Assembly: GCA_021399345.1 (NCBI GenBank)
Contig: JAAFKI010000008.1
Coordinates: 1 to 38,352, forward strand
Source: Candidatus Heimdallarchaeota archaeon
GTDB lineage: Archaea; Asgardarchaeota; Heimdallarchaeia; Heimdallarchaeales; Heimdallarchaeaceae
Direction of reading: 5' to 3'
Length of the DNA stretch: 38,352 nucleotides
The notes under the pieces were generated by a model, which saw nothing but the letters and a program-made list of their open reading frames with translations, ran no database searches and was not told where the DNA came from. How positions within the stretch are numbered: the first letter of the stretch is position 1; every line of letters starts with the position of its first letter. Shown here one piece after another: positions 6,792 through 14,407 of this stretch. A program made the position numbers and the translations under genes.

Positions 6792-8502
6792 GAATATAAT
6801 TCATCTTTACTTTATCTGTTATCTTATTAACTTTTGTATACCCAAAGCGCTCAAGCTGAATAATCTCACCAATATCCAGATTTTTCAATTCTTTTTCCCC
6901 ATATCCATAGATATGTTTCAAGCTATCTTTGTTTATACGATTATTTAAATATAACATTTCTGGCTTTACAATCTCAACAGAAACTGGTTCTGAAACCCAT
7001 TGAACACGTGGAACTTCAACCATTAAATTATCACTACAAATCTCCGCTTTAAATTCTGAATTTGAAATTTTTTCTGTAATTTTTATGTTGTAAAGATCTT
7101 TCATTCTAACAATAGCATCAATATGTAGAATATTCAAGTCCAATCTACTTAGATAGAGGGTATCTTCAACAGATACCTTTCTTGTTCCCATCTCCTTATT
7201 TTTTGGATGTAAGTTAATTTCTATTGTTTGTGATTTTGGGTTTGTTAAATGTACAGTAACTGGATTATCTACAAAGAAGAAATGCTTCGAATTTGGTTCG
7301 ATTATTTTTCGATTAATAGAAGAAATTAACGACCAGTCTATGCTTGTAGTTGATTTTGTTGCTCCCACTCTTCTTATTATCTCTACGAAGGTTTCTGGTT
7401 GAATTCCTCTTCTTTTGAGAGCTTGATATGTAACTAACCTATAATCATCCCATCCTGTAACTATCTTCTGTTCAACTAAATCTCTGATAATTCTTCCTTG
7501 AGTTGGTGCCCCTATAACATTAAATCTCGCATACTCCAGAAAATTAGGTATTTTCAAACTGAGTTTTGTTGATATTAATCTTTGAAGCTCTTCTCTCATT
7601 TTACCAAATTCTATACTTCGTAAGATATGAGTGACACCAGTAAAGTCTTCCATTATTGGTGATTCAAAATCATACATAGGCCAAAGATTGTACTTATCTC
7701 CTTGGATACAATGAGTATGATTAGATATTCTTAATAAAACAGGATCCCTCAGGACTGCATTCTTTGAGGACATGTCTCCCCTTAATCTAACTACAGCATC
7801 TCCTGGTTTAAAATATCCTTCAAGTATTTTCTCGAATAATTCTAGATTTTGTTCTGTTGAATTGTTTAAATTACAGGAACAAGGCTTCTCCTCCGCTCTT
7901 AATTTTGCCATTGTTTCTCTATCGCATGTACAAATAAACGCTTCATTTTTTTTGATTAATTCTTTTGCTTTTTCATAATATAATTCCATGTGGTCAGATG
8001 CTAGAACTTCATCTTCAATTTTCAAATTCATCCATTGAATAACTTCTCTGAAACTATCATAGAATTCTGCCTGAACTTTCTCTGGATTTGTATCATCAAA
8101 ACGTAAAACTCTCTTACCTTCATATCTTTCAGCTATTAAATGATTAATGCAGAAGGACAGCATTTGTCCCAAATGAGGGTGCTTAGATGGTTCAGGAGGA
8201 TATCTAACTGTCACCTCACCCTTGATAGCATTGACTATTTCAGGAAGATAATCTCTCTCTTTTTTCTCCTCTATTATGCTATCTGGATACTTCTTTTCTA
8301 CAATCTCTCTCAACTTATCCGTGGGGATTTCATTAACTTCTGCGATGGTTTTATCCAAAAGTAGTTGAATTTCCTTAGCTTTACTTCTGAGATCAGGATA
8401 GTTTGCCATTATTTTTCTTAAAACAATTTTTTTCTCAGCTGAGCCGTATTTATAAGCATTAACAATGGATTCTTTGTAGATAATATCTTCAGCATTGTTC
8501 AT
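6784..8502 (-). CDS. gltX: Glutamyl-tRNA synthetase, archaeal type
   Basis: Cytoplasmic enzyme that charges tRNA-Glu (and possibly tRNA-Gln) with glutamate. The archaeal layout is present: a helical N-terminal domain, a catalytic domain beginning VRYPPEPSKHPHLGQ, LRFDDTNPEK, a Cys cluster CTC...KPCSC, GWDDYRLVTYQALKRRGI, and a C-terminal beta-barrel region. Two class I signatures deviate: HIGH reads PHLGQ, and the KMSKS loop reads GAPTQGR where relatives have a LSKRK or LSTSR type. The frame can open at GTG 8526, but ATG 8502 is preferred because a TATA box (8527-8534) lies 28 nt upstream of it. That gives 572 residues and a leaderless mRNA. First gene of a gltX / RING-like / dut operon. Confidence 0.9.
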   Translation of the reverse strand: MNNAEDIIYKESIVNAYKYGSAEKKIVLRKIMANYPDLRSKAKEIQLLLDKTIAEVNEIPTDKLREIVEKKYPDSIIEEKKERDYLPEIVNAIKGEVTVRYPPEPSKHPHLGQMLSFCINHLIAERYEGKRVLRFDDTNPEKVQAEFYDSFREVIQWMNLKIEDEVLASDHMELYYEKAKELIKKNEAFICTCDRETMAKLRAEEKPCSCNLNNSTEQNLELFEKILEGYFKPGDAVVRLRGDMSSKNAVLRDPVLLRISNHTHCIQGDKYNLWPMYDFESPIMEDFTGVTHILRSIEFGKMREELQRLISTKLSLKIPNFLEYARFNVIGAPTQGRIIRDLVEQKIVTGWDDYRLVTYQALKRRGIQPETFVEIIRRVGATKSTTSIDWSLISSINRKIIEPNSKHFFFVDNPVTVHLTNPKSQTIEINLHPKNKEMGTRKVSVEDTLYLSRLDLNILHIDAIVRMKDLYNIKITEKISNSEFKAEICSDNLMVEVPRVQWVSEPVSVEIVKPEMLYLNNRINKDSLKHIYGYGEKELKNLDIGEIIQLERFGYTKVNKITDKVKMNYIHG

Positions 8503-8526
8503 GTTGTATTTCACTAAAATTCTCAC

Positions 8527-8534
8527 TTTAAATA
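8527..8534 (-). promoter_or_regulatory. TATA box for the gltX operon
   Basis: The minus strand reads TATTTAAA, centred 28 nt upstream of ATG 8502. The alternative GTG start at 8526 would be directly adjacent to the box and could not be in the transcript, so this site decides the start. Confidence 0.55.
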
Positions 8535-8593
8535 CTTGATTGTTAATAATAAAAACTCAAACAAATTGATAGAGAATTCAAGTCAGAGTAATC

Positions 8594-8920
8594 TTATGAT
8601 AAGACTTGTGGTGAATAATTTATCAATTGCTCTTGTTGTAGTAGTTTCTCATTCTCTACAAGTTCTAGTATTCTTGGAACAGTTTTTTTGATAAGTACTT
8701 GATGTTTATCCATCTGTATCTTGGAGCAGAGTAATCCTTTGTTACAAGAACCTTTTCCAAAGTATGCCACTTTCTTAGTATCATAGAAGAGAGATCCTCC
8801 TTTTGACGGACAATTGCAGACTTCTAAGAATAGTGGAGAATCTGTATATCCATTACTAGTTTTTATCCTTGTAATAGCTTTTTCGAGCTTGTAGCTGAGA
8901 AATGTATCCTTAGTCCCCAT
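8594..8920 (-). CDS. Small cysteine-containing protein, function unknown
   Basis: 108 residues, beginning MGTKDTFLSYKLEKAI. Four cysteines (C35, C37, C59, C65) lie in the middle in the contexts EVCNCPSKGG and KGSCNKGLLCSK, so a metal site is possible. The last third is helical and charged, with no membrane segment. I do not recognise the family. A TATATAAT box at 8943-8950 is 27-28 nt upstream of the ATG, which supports a real, leaderless gene. It is transcribed away from the TrpF-like gene. Confidence 0.6.
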   Translation of the reverse strand: MGTKDTFLSYKLEKAITRIKTSNGYTDSPLFLEVCNCPSKGGSLFYDTKKVAYFGKGSCNKGLLCSKIQMDKHQVLIKKTVPRILELVENEKLLQQEQLINYSPQVLS

Positions 8921-8942
8921 TTTAACTCAAAGAAAAATACTG

Positions 8943-8950
8943 ATTATATA
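8943..8950 (-). promoter_or_regulatory. TATA box for the small Cys protein
   Basis: The minus strand reads TATATAAT, centred about 27 nt upstream of ATG 8920. This is the spacing expected when transcription starts at the start codon. Confidence 0.45.
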
Positions 8951-9081
8951 TTAAGTAGTGTTGTAATATCCGGAAATTATACGGGCCATGTCACAGATAA
9001 ATTCCAGATATCATCTAGTTATTTCATTTAGAGGAAAAATATTAAAAACACAGCCATAATTACAAGCTTGAGGAACTGAAA

Positions 9082-9780
9082 GTGTGGATTGCAAAAATCT
9101 CTGGTATAACTAACAATGACACAGCTTCATCAGTCGATGTATCGTCTTATTTTGCTATAGGTGCAATAATTGATGATATCAATATTGATGAAATCAGATC
9201 TGTAAGTAAATTTGACGCTCGAAGAATATTCGCAAACATTGAAAAATGCACAACTATTGCAGAAATAGTTCCTTCTTCTCTTGACGATATCTTTGAAACT
9301 CTAGATATCTGTCAACCTAATACAATACAAGTAAATGGAGATTTCTTTAACGATGTGAATAATCTCATTGCGGTTCAATCAACTGCTACAATACCAATTA
9401 TTGGCTCGATATTATTAGATAGAGAGACATATGAATCAAACATACTTGATCCAGATCCAGTTAAAGCAGCACAAATACTAGACCCCTATGTGCAAATCAT
9501 AAGTATTAACGTCCCATTAGGACAAAGCTGGAGAAGTAAAGAACCAAAAACTAAGTTGATTGAAATAATAGCCAATATTCAGAAAGCAATATCAAAACCT
9601 CTTGTTATTGGAGGGGGTCTAACAATTGATAATATCGGGGAAATAATCTCTACCGTAAAACCCAATGCCGTGGATGTATCCTCAGGTGTTGAAAAACATA
9701 GTGGCATTAAAAATCCTGAATTGATGCAAGAGTTTCTGCAAGAAGTTTACGACCACAAAGATCTTTTGCCAGGTGTGTAA
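9082..9780 (+). CDS. TrpF-like beta/alpha-barrel protein with altered catalytic residues
   Basis: 232 residues with the layout of phosphoribosylanthranilate isomerase. N-terminal KISGIT (residues 5-10) stands in for KICGIT, then SKFDARRIF, IQVNGD in place of the usual QLHGD, IGGGLTIDNI (177-186) and VDVSSGVEKHSGIKNPE (198-212). In true TrpF the Cys of KICG and an Asp in the LLLD-T segment are the catalytic pair. Here they appear as Ser7 and probably Asn143 (ISINVPLG). The phosphate-binding end of the barrel is well kept. It stands alone, with no other trp gene nearby. It may be a paralogue with a new substrate, or an isomerase using other residues. GTG 9082 is chosen because GAGG lies about 10 nt upstream. 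Confidence 0.7.
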   Translation: MWIAKISGITNNDTASSVDVSSYFAIGAIIDDINIDEIRSVSKFDARRIFANIEKCTTIAEIVPSSLDDIFETLDICQPNTIQVNGDFFNDVNNLIAVQSTATIPIIGSILLDRETYESNILDPDPVKAAQILDPYVQIISINVPLGQSWRSKEPKTKLIEIIANIQKAISKPLVIGGGLTIDNIGEIISTVKPNAVDVSSGVEKHSGIKNPELMQEFLQEVYDHKDLLPGV

Positions 9781-9784
9781 CATA

Positions 9785-10495
9785 TCAAAAAAGTGATTTA
9801 AAGTATAACCATATCACTTTCTTTGAGATTTTTGATTCTCCAGAATGTCTTGTACCAAAAGTATAGTCTACATGCCCAACCTTTAACTTTGAAGGATACA
9901 ATTTTAAGAAATCAAAAAGCACTTTATATCCTTCTAAAATGAACTTCTTTTTCTTCTTTTTTAGAAATTCTTTCCATATTTGTGTTCTAGATGCAAATAA
10001 ACCAGTCATCACATCTTTTACTCTATTTTTGCGTCTAAATATGAGTGCTAAGCTTCCAAGTAATCTTGCTACAAAAGACATTAGTTTTCTATACAGTGAC
10101 CAATTTCCCACAATCTTAATTCTGTTCCCCGCAACTAAATCATATTCCTCTTGAAGAAGTTTAAGAAAATCTGGGATAACTTTAGGAGGATGTTGTAAAT
10201 CTCCATCCATAACCAGAAAATAATCTGTTGAACAAGTAAGAATAGCATCCAAAACGCTAACTGTTAATCCATGCACTTCCTCATCCTTTCTGTCTAGAAA
10301 GAATGTTTCAAGTTTTCCTTCAAAAGCTTCAGTTATTTCTTTTGTTTTATCTATTGATCCATCATCAGCAACAATTACTTTGCAATTTGGAGCATTCTTC
10401 TCAATTATTTCTAGAAGTTCTCCAAGAGATTTTTCTTCATTTAATGTGGGGACGATTACAGTAAGATTACTGAAATCTAGATTTGCCTCAGTCAT
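9785..10495 (-). CDS. Family 2 glycosyltransferase, dolichol-phosphate-mannose-synthase-like
   Basis: 236 residues of GT-A fold. Motifs: LTVIVPTLNEE near residue 11, VADDGSIDKT, and DGDLQHPPK, whose Asp residues bind the metal and sugar nucleotide. VAGNRI and FGTRHSGESKIS follow, the latter with the HxGxSK pattern of Dpm1 enzymes. Such enzymes transfer a sugar, usually mannose, from a nucleotide to a polyprenyl phosphate for glycan or glycolipid synthesis at the membrane. No transmembrane helices follow the catalytic domain, as in single-domain Dpm1. The sugar and acceptor are inferred. It converges on the TrpF-like gene with a 4-nt gap and has a TTTTATAG box 27 nt upstream (10518-10525). Confidence 0.85.
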   Translation of the reverse strand: MTEANLDFSNLTVIVPTLNEEKSLGELLEIIEKNAPNCKVIVADDGSIDKTKEITEAFEGKLETFFLDRKDEEVHGLTVSVLDAILTCSTDYFLVMDGDLQHPPKVIPDFLKLLQEEYDLVAGNRIKIVGNWSLYRKLMSFVARLLGSLALIFRRKNRVKDVMTGLFASRTQIWKEFLKKKKKKFILEGYKVLFDFLKLYPSKLKVGHVDYTFGTRHSGESKISKKVIWLYFKSLF

Positions 10496-10517
10496 CTTCT
10501 TTTTTCTTCAATAAAAA

Positions 10518-10525
10518 CTATAAAA
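10518..10525 (-). promoter_or_regulatory. TATA box for the glycosyltransferase gene
   Basis: The minus strand reads TTTTATAG, centred about 27 nt upstream of ATG 10495, predicting an mRNA that starts at the start codon. The 139-nt gap also holds a plus-strand TATTTAACA (10591-10599) that could serve the divergent GTPase gene. Confidence 0.45.
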
Positions 10526-10634
10526 ACTTTAACGTATCAATGTAGCTGAAACTTACCATTTATTATGAAATATTGTATGAGCACTTTACATATTTAACAA
10601 ACCTCATATAGTTTGCTTTTCTAAATTTATTTGA

Positions 10635-11171
10635 ATGACCGCCTTAACTCCCAATGTTACTTACATCCTAAAGGTAATCAATGCAGGGGATTATGCGGTT
10701 GGTAAAACAAGTTTAGCAGTTCGATATACTCAAAATCGTTTTACATCTTCCTATCTCCCTACTTTAGGAGTAGATTTCTATAGTAAGATGATTACATATG
10801 ATGAAGATACAACATTGCGTTTAGTACTCTTTGATACAGTCGGTCAAGAAAAGCTAGTTACACTTCGTAAACGATACTATACTGGAGCTCATGGAGCTGT
10901 CGTTGTTTTTGATATAACTAGAAAAGAATCTTTTGATCATATAGAAAAGTGGATCAATGAAGTTAAGGAAAAATGCCCCACCATCCCAATCATTATCGTG
11001 GGAAATAAAACAGATTTAGAGGAAGAAAGAGCTGTAGATTTTAAAGAACTGGATAAGAAATGGTCATCTAAAGGTTACACAGTATTAGAATCCTCAGCTA
11101 AATTTGGAGAAGGAGTTAATGATATTTATACTATAATTGCAAAGAAAGTAATGGAGAAAATGGGATTTTAA
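10635..11171 (+). CDS. Ras/Rab-type small GTPase
   Basis: 178 residues with every G motif: P-loop GDYAVGKTS (18-26), switch I Thr43 in LPTLGVDF, DTVGQE (67-72) with the catalytic Gln71, NKTD (124-127) and SSAK (153-156). The equivalents of Ras Gly12 and Gly13 are Tyr20 and Ala21. The switch I context resembles Rab proteins. There is no C-terminal cysteine, so no eukaryote-type prenyl anchor. Such GTPases act as GTP/GDP switches; many are known from Asgard archaea, where their roles are largely unsettled. The 3' end overlaps the convergent gelsolin-like gene by 4 bp. This tight pairing suggests, but does not prove, a shared cytoskeletal or membrane role. Confidence 0.92.
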   Translation: MTALTPNVTYILKVINAGDYAVGKTSLAVRYTQNRFTSSYLPTLGVDFYSKMITYDEDTTLRLVLFDTVGQEKLVTLRKRYYTGAHGAVVVFDITRKESFDHIEKWINEVKEKCPTIPIIIVGNKTDLEEERAVDFKELDKKWSSKGYTVLESSAKFGEGVNDIYTIIAKKVMEKMGF

Positions 11172-11878
11172 TTTTGTCTCCAAAGTTCAACAGCAATAAT
11201 TTTACCGTTTTCTAGAAACAATCTTGGTACATAATCATCTGCAACAAAAGATCCATCAGGAAGTTGTACTTTTGATTCAGAATCACTTTTCTCAATGTTT
11301 TCAGGAGCAATAAATAGTGAATCCCCAACTAGAATATAATCCCGAATGCTATCCTCCATTGGAGGAAGAACTTCTAATTGTTTGAAAATATTCTCTACAT
11401 CAATTATTTTTGTTTTTACAGCCTTAGTTTCATATCGTCTAGGTTCAGCTTCCTTTTTCTCCTTTGGTTTAGGTTTGGAAGTTTCCTTTTTTACAGGAGC
11501 TTTTTTTGGAGTAGTTTTTGGTTTAGGTTTGGAAGTTTCCTTTTTTACAGGAGCTTTTATTGGAGTAGTTTTTGGTTTTGGTTTTGCTACAGATCCTCCA
11601 GAGGGAGCATTTATTGCCTCATCTATTGCTTCTAAGAAATCATTGTTAGTAGATTCTTCTTCTAAATTAACGATTTTATAGCCTAGTTCCATTCTTAATC
11701 TAGCTGTTTCTCTTGCACAAGCGAACTTGGAATGAGGAGAAGATTGACTACCTAACCATGTGTAAATTTTCTTTTGATTATGAGAAATTACTACCAAAAC
11801 ATTTGAAGAAGCTAGAGCGACTTCTTTATTAGCACACTCTGTCATTTCTCCAGTAGACTGTATAATATATAGAGTCAT
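11168..11878 (-). CDS. Gelsolin-like domain protein with Lys/Pro-rich repeat linker
   Basis: 236 residues from ATG 11878. A TTG seven codons upstream is rejected because a TATA box at 11911-11918 places transcription near 11888. Residues 1 to about 75 look like a gelsolin/villin domain: a TLYIIQ strand, NVLVVISHNQKKIYTWLGSQ and the helix HSKFACARETARLRMELG, matching the actin-binding segment IYxWxGxxA...A in character. A linker with two near-identical 18-residue repeats (KPKPKTTPxKAPVKKETS) and a partial third follows. A C-terminal domain of about 80 residues (from about KTKIIDVENIFKQL to WRQN) is not recognised. Gelsolin-domain proteins of Asgard archaea bind actin; a similar role is inferred. 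Confidence 0.7.
   Translation of the reverse strand: MTLYIIQSTGEMTECANKEVALASSNVLVVISHNQKKIYTWLGSQSSPHSKFACARETARLRMELGYKIVNLEEESTNNDFLEAIDEAINAPSGGSVAKPKPKTTPIKAPVKKETSKPKPKTTPKKAPVKKETSKPKPKEKKEAEPRRYETKAVKTKIIDVENIFKQLEVLPPMEDSIRDYILVGDSLFIAPENIEKSDSESKVQLPDGSFVADDYVPRLFLENGKIIAVELWRQN
11466..11573 (-). repeat. Tandem 54-bp repeat in the gelsolin-like gene
   Basis: Two adjacent 54-bp units (11466-11519 and 11520-11573) differ at one base, and each encodes 18 residues of the Lys/Pro-rich linker. Degenerate partial copies flank them. Near-identity at synonymous positions points to recent duplication by slippage or unequal exchange. Confidence 0.9.
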
Positions 11879-11910
11879 ATTAGATTCGAGTAAAAACAAG
11901 GCTTTATCAT

Positions 11911-11918
11911 TTTTATAG
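11911..11918 (-). promoter_or_regulatory. TATA box for the gelsolin-like gene
   Basis: The minus strand reads CTATAAAA, centred about 36 nt upstream of ATG 11878, giving a leader of about 10 nt. The upstream in-frame TTG at 11899 would fall outside the transcript. Confidence 0.4.
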
Positions 11919-11998
11919 TTAGTGTTTGTTTCAAGCGATTTGTTTAGATTCTATCTTTCTTAAGCTGATTTCTATGTTTTCAGCCATTTCGAATTGTT

Positions 11999-12024
11999 AA
12001 ACCGAAAATTAGCCGGTTTTTTTT
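11999..12024 (+). terminator. Hairpin followed by T-run upstream of the pilus block
   Basis: AAACCG (11999-12004) can pair with CGGTTT (12014-12019) around a 9-base loop, and a run of T follows. On the plus strand this looks like an intrinsic terminator, but no plus-strand gene ends just before it. It may stop read-through, attenuate a longer pilus-operon transcript, or mark the end of an unseen short RNA. Confidence 0.25.
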
Positions 12025-12117
12025 ATAATTGCAACAAGAAAAAGTTTCAAAAGAAATATATACGGATTCAATATACGAATAAATGTTAAATAGTCCTTGT
12101 TCAATATAGTGTAGTAG

Positions 12118-12130
12118 AACAATATATTAC
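12118..12130 (+). promoter_or_regulatory. TATA box for the pilus-like plus-strand operon
   Basis: ACAATATATTAC is centred about 28 nt before ATG 12153, which fits a start of transcription at or next to the start codon. A second candidate, AAATATATAC near 12053-12062, would give a leader of about 65 nt. Which one is used cannot be decided here. Confidence 0.4.
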
Positions 12131-12152
12131 AAAAAGTCTTGAGGCTAATAAA

Positions 12153-13016
12153 ATGAGTTCAAAAATAATAGAATCTGTAGCTTATTCTTATATTGGGAGG
12201 TTTATAGAACCATATCTTGCAGAATTTGATGGATTAAAATTAACTTTGCGAAAAGCAGGGGTAGATAAGAGTGTGAGAATGTATCTCAGTGTTAGAATTT
12301 TTTGGGCTATTATTCTTTCTATTGTTTCTCTTGTTGTTCTTATAGCAGTAAAAATTGTTGTAGCTGAATTATCAGTAATACTTGTGATTGTTTTACCAAT
12401 TCTAGTCTTGATAAGCATGTTTGTTTTTACATGGGTATATCCCAGCTATTTAGTTGGGGAAAGAAAAAGTAAATTGGAAGCAGCATTACCAACAGCAGCT
12501 GGCTATATGACAGCTATGGCATCTGCTGGTGTTACTCCTGACCGAATATTTCTATCACTCACTAAAGAAAAGATTGGAGAAGCAATTGTTAAGGATGCAA
12601 GGAAAATATCAAGAGACATACAAGTTTTTGGTTATGATATAGTCCATGCTCTCGAAGAAGCTTCTCTTAGATCTCCTTCAGCGAAATACTCAAGCTTTTT
12701 GGAAGGAATTGTAGGGACTTTTACATCAGGAGGAGAGTTACAAAGATACTTAGAAGTTTCCTCTGAAACTTTAATGAGTGATAAAGTTCAGAGTGAGAAG
12801 AATTTCATTGATACTCTAGGTATAATGGCTGAGTTATTCATGGTTATGGGAGTAGTAGCTCCAATATTCTTCATAGTAATTTTGGCGATGATGTCAATGC
12901 TGGGCGGTTCAGCTGGAAATGCGAATCTGCTAATGGCAGTTATGGTTTATATAATTATACCAGTTTCAGAATTAGTAATCATTGTGCTAATCGATGCACA
13001 ACAACCGGAGATGTAG
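12153..13016 (+). CDS. Type II secretion F-domain (T2SSF) membrane platform protein, first of pair
   Basis: 287 residues. The N-terminal part is cytoplasmic and amphipathic. Two helices follow at about residues 48-66 and 72-93. The T2SSF-type cytoplasmic helical domain spans about 105-215 (LEAALPTAAGYMTAMASAGVTPDRIF, then LEGIVGTFTSGGELQRYLE). Two more hydrophobic helices lie near the C-terminus (AELFMVMGVVAPIFFIVILAMM and the last 30 residues). This is the fold of PilC/GspF, TadB/TadC and ArlJ, the inner-membrane platform on which the pilus ATPase works. The next gene encodes a second such protein; together they are about as long as one archaeal ArlJ, which carries two F domains. First gene of the plus-strand pilus block. 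Confidence 0.8.
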   Translation: MSSKIIESVAYSYIGRFIEPYLAEFDGLKLTLRKAGVDKSVRMYLSVRIFWAIILSIVSLVVLIAVKIVVAELSVILVIVLPILVLISMFVFTWVYPSYLVGERKSKLEAALPTAAGYMTAMASAGVTPDRIFLSLTKEKIGEAIVKDARKISRDIQVFGYDIVHALEEASLRSPSAKYSSFLEGIVGTFTSGGELQRYLEVSSETLMSDKVQSEKNFIDTLGIMAELFMVMGVVAPIFFIVILAMMSMLGGSAGNANLLMAVMVYIIIPVSELVIIVLIDAQQPEM

Positions 13017-13024
13017 GTGAAAAA

Positions 13025-13954
13025 ATGGCAATAAGTGACGAAGTTGAAGTTGAAGTAAAAAGGTTTCAAATCACACAAGATTTGATTTATTGGATAATTG
13101 CAGGAGTTGCTGGTGTAATTTTAGTTACATTAGGAATAATAGATGTTCTAGTTCAACGAACTGGTGATGATTTCATCACAATTCTCGATATTAATGATTT
13201 CGTAATTTTAGCAATTATTATTGTAATAGGAATTCCCACATTTCTGATTATTTATAGAGAGGAAAGAAGACAAGCAAGAATTGATGAAAACTTGCCTTAT
13301 CTTCTGAGGGAAATTAGCAATGCTCAGCGTACAGGTATGGCTCTACCAAGGGCAATTCAAGAATCTGCAAAGCGTCAATATGGTCCTCTAACACCTGAAT
13401 TAAGGAAAATGTCCAGCAAAATTTCTTGGGGGATACCTTTTAATCAAGCTATGACTGACTTTCAAGAGTCAGTTAATACTCCTTTAGCACAGAGAGCTAC
13501 TTTATTGATTCTCGAAGCTGAAAGATCGGGAGGAAATCTTGAAGAAATATTTGAAGCAACTGAAAAATATGTACAGACTCTCCTAAATCTCAAAAAGGAA
13601 AGAGAGGGTGCAATGAAGCCATATATCTGGATTGTTTATGCTTCTTTTATAATTTTCATCCTAGTTGTAGTGATTCTATTTCAAACATTCTTTATTCCAT
13701 TCTTTTCAGCAAATATATCTTCAGAACAAACAGCTGGAATGTTTTTAGTGAATATAGATTTGGATATACTTGAAGTTCTCTTCTTGCACATGCTGGCAGT
13801 TCAAGGGTTCTTCTCGGGATTAGTTGCAGGAAAAATGTCTAAAATGTCTGTAAAAGCAGGACTAATGCATTCAGTGGTACTTATGTTCTTAGGTTGGTTT
13901 GCATTCAAGATATTAATACAACCAGATAATCCATTGATATCAATCGGAATATAG
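13025..13954 (+). CDS. Type II secretion F-domain (T2SSF) membrane platform protein, second of pair
   Basis: 309 residues. Two N-terminal helices (about 20-42 and 57-77) come before the clear T2SSF domain: ENLPYLLREISNAQRTGMALPRAI, then LAQRATLLILEAERSGGNLEEIFE with the family's E-x-G-G-N-L pattern. Three C-terminal helices follow. It starts 8 nt after the previous gene. The previous stop codon overlaps the ribosome-binding site (TAGGTGA, then AAAAA and ATG), so the pair is translationally coupled. A separate start signal argues against a frameshifted single ArlJ. Expected to sit in the membrane with its partner and the ATPase encoded at 17480-19015. Confidence 0.85.
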   Translation: MAISDEVEVEVKRFQITQDLIYWIIAGVAGVILVTLGIIDVLVQRTGDDFITILDINDFVILAIIIVIGIPTFLIIYREERRQARIDENLPYLLREISNAQRTGMALPRAIQESAKRQYGPLTPELRKMSSKISWGIPFNQAMTDFQESVNTPLAQRATLLILEAERSGGNLEEIFEATEKYVQTLLNLKKEREGAMKPYIWIVYASFIIFILVVVILFQTFFIPFFSANISSEQTAGMFLVNIDLDILEVLFLHMLAVQGFFSGLVAGKMSKMSVKAGLMHSVVLMFLGWFAFKILIQPDNPLISIGI

Positions 13955-13974
13955 TAATCGGATGTGATGAAACT

Positions 13975-14403
13975 ATGGGAAAACTTGAAGACGATGTTAA
14001 AAATATTAAGGAACAAGTTGATGAGCTACAGAGATTAACTAATCAAATCAGTTTTAATGTAGTTAGAATTATGGGTACTCTAGAAAAGGGAGTTATTCCT
14101 TCAGCAGATGGAGATTCTGAAGGAATTGTAGGTTCTGTTTCAGTTGATCTCGGTCCTTTGGAAGATAAAATAGAACAACTTGGACAGTCTATATGTACCA
14201 AAGAAGATTTAATTCAAATTAAGGACCAAATCGATAATTTGGTTTCAGATAGAATTCAAAAAGCAGAAGATATGCAAGAAAGAGCCTCTAATCTTCTTGA
14301 CAAAGGTATGGAGTTAGTTGAGTTAGAAGCTACTCTTGCAGAAATCAAATCTCTTCTTGAAGAAAGAATACTGGGCGATGATGCAGAAGATAAAGGGGAA
14401 TAA
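13975..14403 (+). CDS. Coiled-coil accessory protein of the pilus-like system
   Basis: 142 residues, acidic, soluble, without membrane segments. Two coiled-coil stretches (about 1-40 and 70-135: KLEDDVKNIKEQVDELQRL and LEDKIEQLGQSI onwards) flank a Gly/Ser-rich loop. The size and position recall the ArlC/D/E accessory proteins of archaella, which are cytoplasmic and also coiled-coil rich, but I see no sequence signature that proves it. It lies 20 nt after the second F-domain gene, with GGATGTGATG upstream of the ATG. The next gene starts within a few bases of its stop. Confidence 0.65.
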   Translation: MGKLEDDVKNIKEQVDELQRLTNQISFNVVRIMGTLEKGVIPSADGDSEGIVGSVSVDLGPLEDKIEQLGQSICTKEDLIQIKDQIDNLVSDRIQKAEDMQERASNLLDKGMELVELEATLAEIKSLLEERILGDDAEDKGE

Positions 14404-14407
14404 AGAA

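Noticed and set aside
12153..13954. Possible frameshift splitting a single ArlJ gene
   Set aside because: The second gene has its own GGTGA site and ATG, and each protein has a full set of membrane helices and an F domain.
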